Of a stretch of DNA of 5,093 nucleotides, positions 4,409 through 5,093 are shown in pieces. The position numbers and the translations under genes are program-made. The first letter of the stretch is position 1; each line of letters begins with the position of its first letter. The notes beneath the pieces were generated by a model, which worked only from the letters and a program-made list of their open reading frames with translations, searched no databases and had not been told where the DNA came from. Source of the stretch: Brachyspira pilosicoli (GTDB taxonomy: Bacteria > Spirochaetota > Brachyspiria > Brachyspirales > Brachyspiraceae); assembly GCF_019402445.1 (NCBI RefSeq), contig NZ_SRZM01000006.1, positions 1-5,093 on the forward strand, read 5' to 3'.

Positions 4409-5093
4409 TTAATTTTTATAATATCTGCTATAATATTCATAGCTTTTCATTACTCTTTCAACATAAAACTCTGTTTCTTCTATATCTATAAACCTTGCAG
4501 TACGATACATATTATTTGTACCATATTCTTTTTTCCATCTGTTTCCTCTTCCAGAACCAGCATTATAGCTAGCGGCAACTAAGGCATAATTGCTAGCATT
4601 TTGGCTTTGGAATAACCAACTTAAATGAGATATACCAATATTAATATTTTGTTTGGCATCTGTTAGATTTAGAGGGTTATATCTGTATCTTGCTTTTTTA
4701 TTTTCAGCAGCAGCAGTTGTTGGCATTAATTGCATAAGCCCCATTGCTCCAACATAGGACCTTGCTTTTACATCAAACAAACTCTCTTCTCTCATTATAG
4801 AATATACAAAATTTGGCTCTATTTTATAATATTTTGCCTCAGGTACAACATATTCATCAAAATATCTAGGGTAAACATATTTTCTAAACTCATCTGGAAG
4901 CAAATCTACATTGTCATAATAATTATATCCAAAATATTTACCTATATTGGCACAAATCTGCATGAATCTCTTTGTATTTAATGATGATTTATATATTTTT
5001 TCAGCATAATAAAATAAAGGATAAGTTACCTGTGTCTTTTTATAGATATCATTAAACTCTCTATAAGCATTGTCCATATCACCATAATAATAT
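4409..5093 (-). CDS. Soluble lytic murein transglycosylase (Slt family), partial: 5' end beyond the window
   Basis: This is the C-terminal part of an exported enzyme that cleaves peptidoglycan strands between MurNAc and GlcNAc to form 1,6-anhydroMurNAc ends. The frame stays open to the right edge. Five residues (YYYGD) precede the Met at 5077 and continue a helical, TPR-like repeat (YYYGDMDNAYREF), so that Met is unlikely to be the true start. Counting from it, the lysozyme-like SLT domain covers about 78-215. The catalytic Glu is E98 in REES (96-99), GAMGLMQLMPTTA is at 110-122, NINIGISHLSWL at 144-155, YNAG at 171-174 and ETEFYVERV at 201-209. All key motifs are intact. The upstream helical part matches the superhelical N-terminal region of Slt70-type proteins. 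A signal peptide would lie outside the window. The gene is convergent with the lipoprotein gene, with no bases between the stops, so it belongs to another transcription unit. Confidence 0.93.
   Translation of the reverse strand, partial: YYYGDMDNAYREFNDIYKKTQVTYPLFYYAEKIYKSSLNTKRFMQICANIGKYFGYNYYDNVDLLPDEFRKYVYPRYFDEYVVPEAKYYKIEPNFVYSIMREESLFDVKARSYVGAMGLMQLMPTTAAAENKKARYRYNPLNLTDAKQNINIGISHLSWLFQSQNASNYALVAASYNAGSGRGNRWKKEYGTNNMYRTARFIDIEETEFYVERVMKSYEYYSRYYKN

Noticed and set aside
4730..4981. Short plus-strand open frame inside the transglycosylase gene
   Set aside because: It is the complement of the catalytic domain of an intact enzyme, and its composition is atypical for a protein.
1..5093. 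CRISPR array, insertion sequence, phage or defence-system signatures
   Set aside because: I saw no repeat-spacer pattern, transposase, integrase or defence-protein motifs. The two tRNAs carry no visible attachment-site duplication of their 3' ends within the window.

Overview
The window is strongly AT-rich (A/T runs between genes, A/T at most third positions) and comes from a bacterium that makes an outer-membrane lipopolysaccharide or lipooligosaccharide. It carries a Kdo-pathway phosphatase gene (kdsC) and two genes for the periplasmic part of the Lpt export machine. Low GC, AGA/ATA-rich codon use, two lipoprotein signal peptides (one on the LptC-like protein) and a small DtxR/TroR-type regulator fit a spirochaete of the Brachyspira type best. 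Another AT-rich didermic group such as Fusobacteria cannot be excluded. The assignment is inference from gene content and style, with no marker gene behind it.

Layout: 1-141 is gene-free AT-rich DNA with one all-A/T inverted repeat. A short DtxR/MntR-family metalloregulator lies on the minus strand (142-561, or to 618 with the longest start). A roughly 200-bp divergent region carries a promoter for each side. On the plus strand come tRNA-Ser(UGA), tRNA-Arg(CCU), kdsC, an lptC-like lipoprotein gene, a long lptA/ostA-like gene and an unrecognised lipoprotein gene. All are tightly packed, with overlaps of 35 and 14 bp and gaps of 25, 14 and 9 nt, and I see no terminator between them. A soluble lytic transglycosylase gene runs in from the right edge on the minus strand and ends exactly where the last plus-strand gene ends.

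How they work together: KdsC makes free Kdo for the inner core, LptC receives lipid A-core from the inner-membrane LptB2FG transporter, and LptA carries it across the periplasm towards LptD. This kdsC-lptC-lptA order matches the classical proteobacterial cluster, but lptB is not next and an unknown lipoprotein takes that place. The LptA-like protein is about 2.4 times the length of E. coli LptA and shows about 13 repeats of a 30-residue rung, suggesting a long, possibly covalently continuous bridge. The first coding gene appears to be transcribed behind two tRNAs.

The less ordinary observations are the multi-rung LptA, lipid anchoring of LptC, a possible metzincin-like pseudo-active site in the unknown lipoprotein, the tRNA-led operon and a tRNA-Ser with an atypical D arm. 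None of these establishes a new defence or mobile system. The window is mostly envelope housekeeping with lineage-specific twists.
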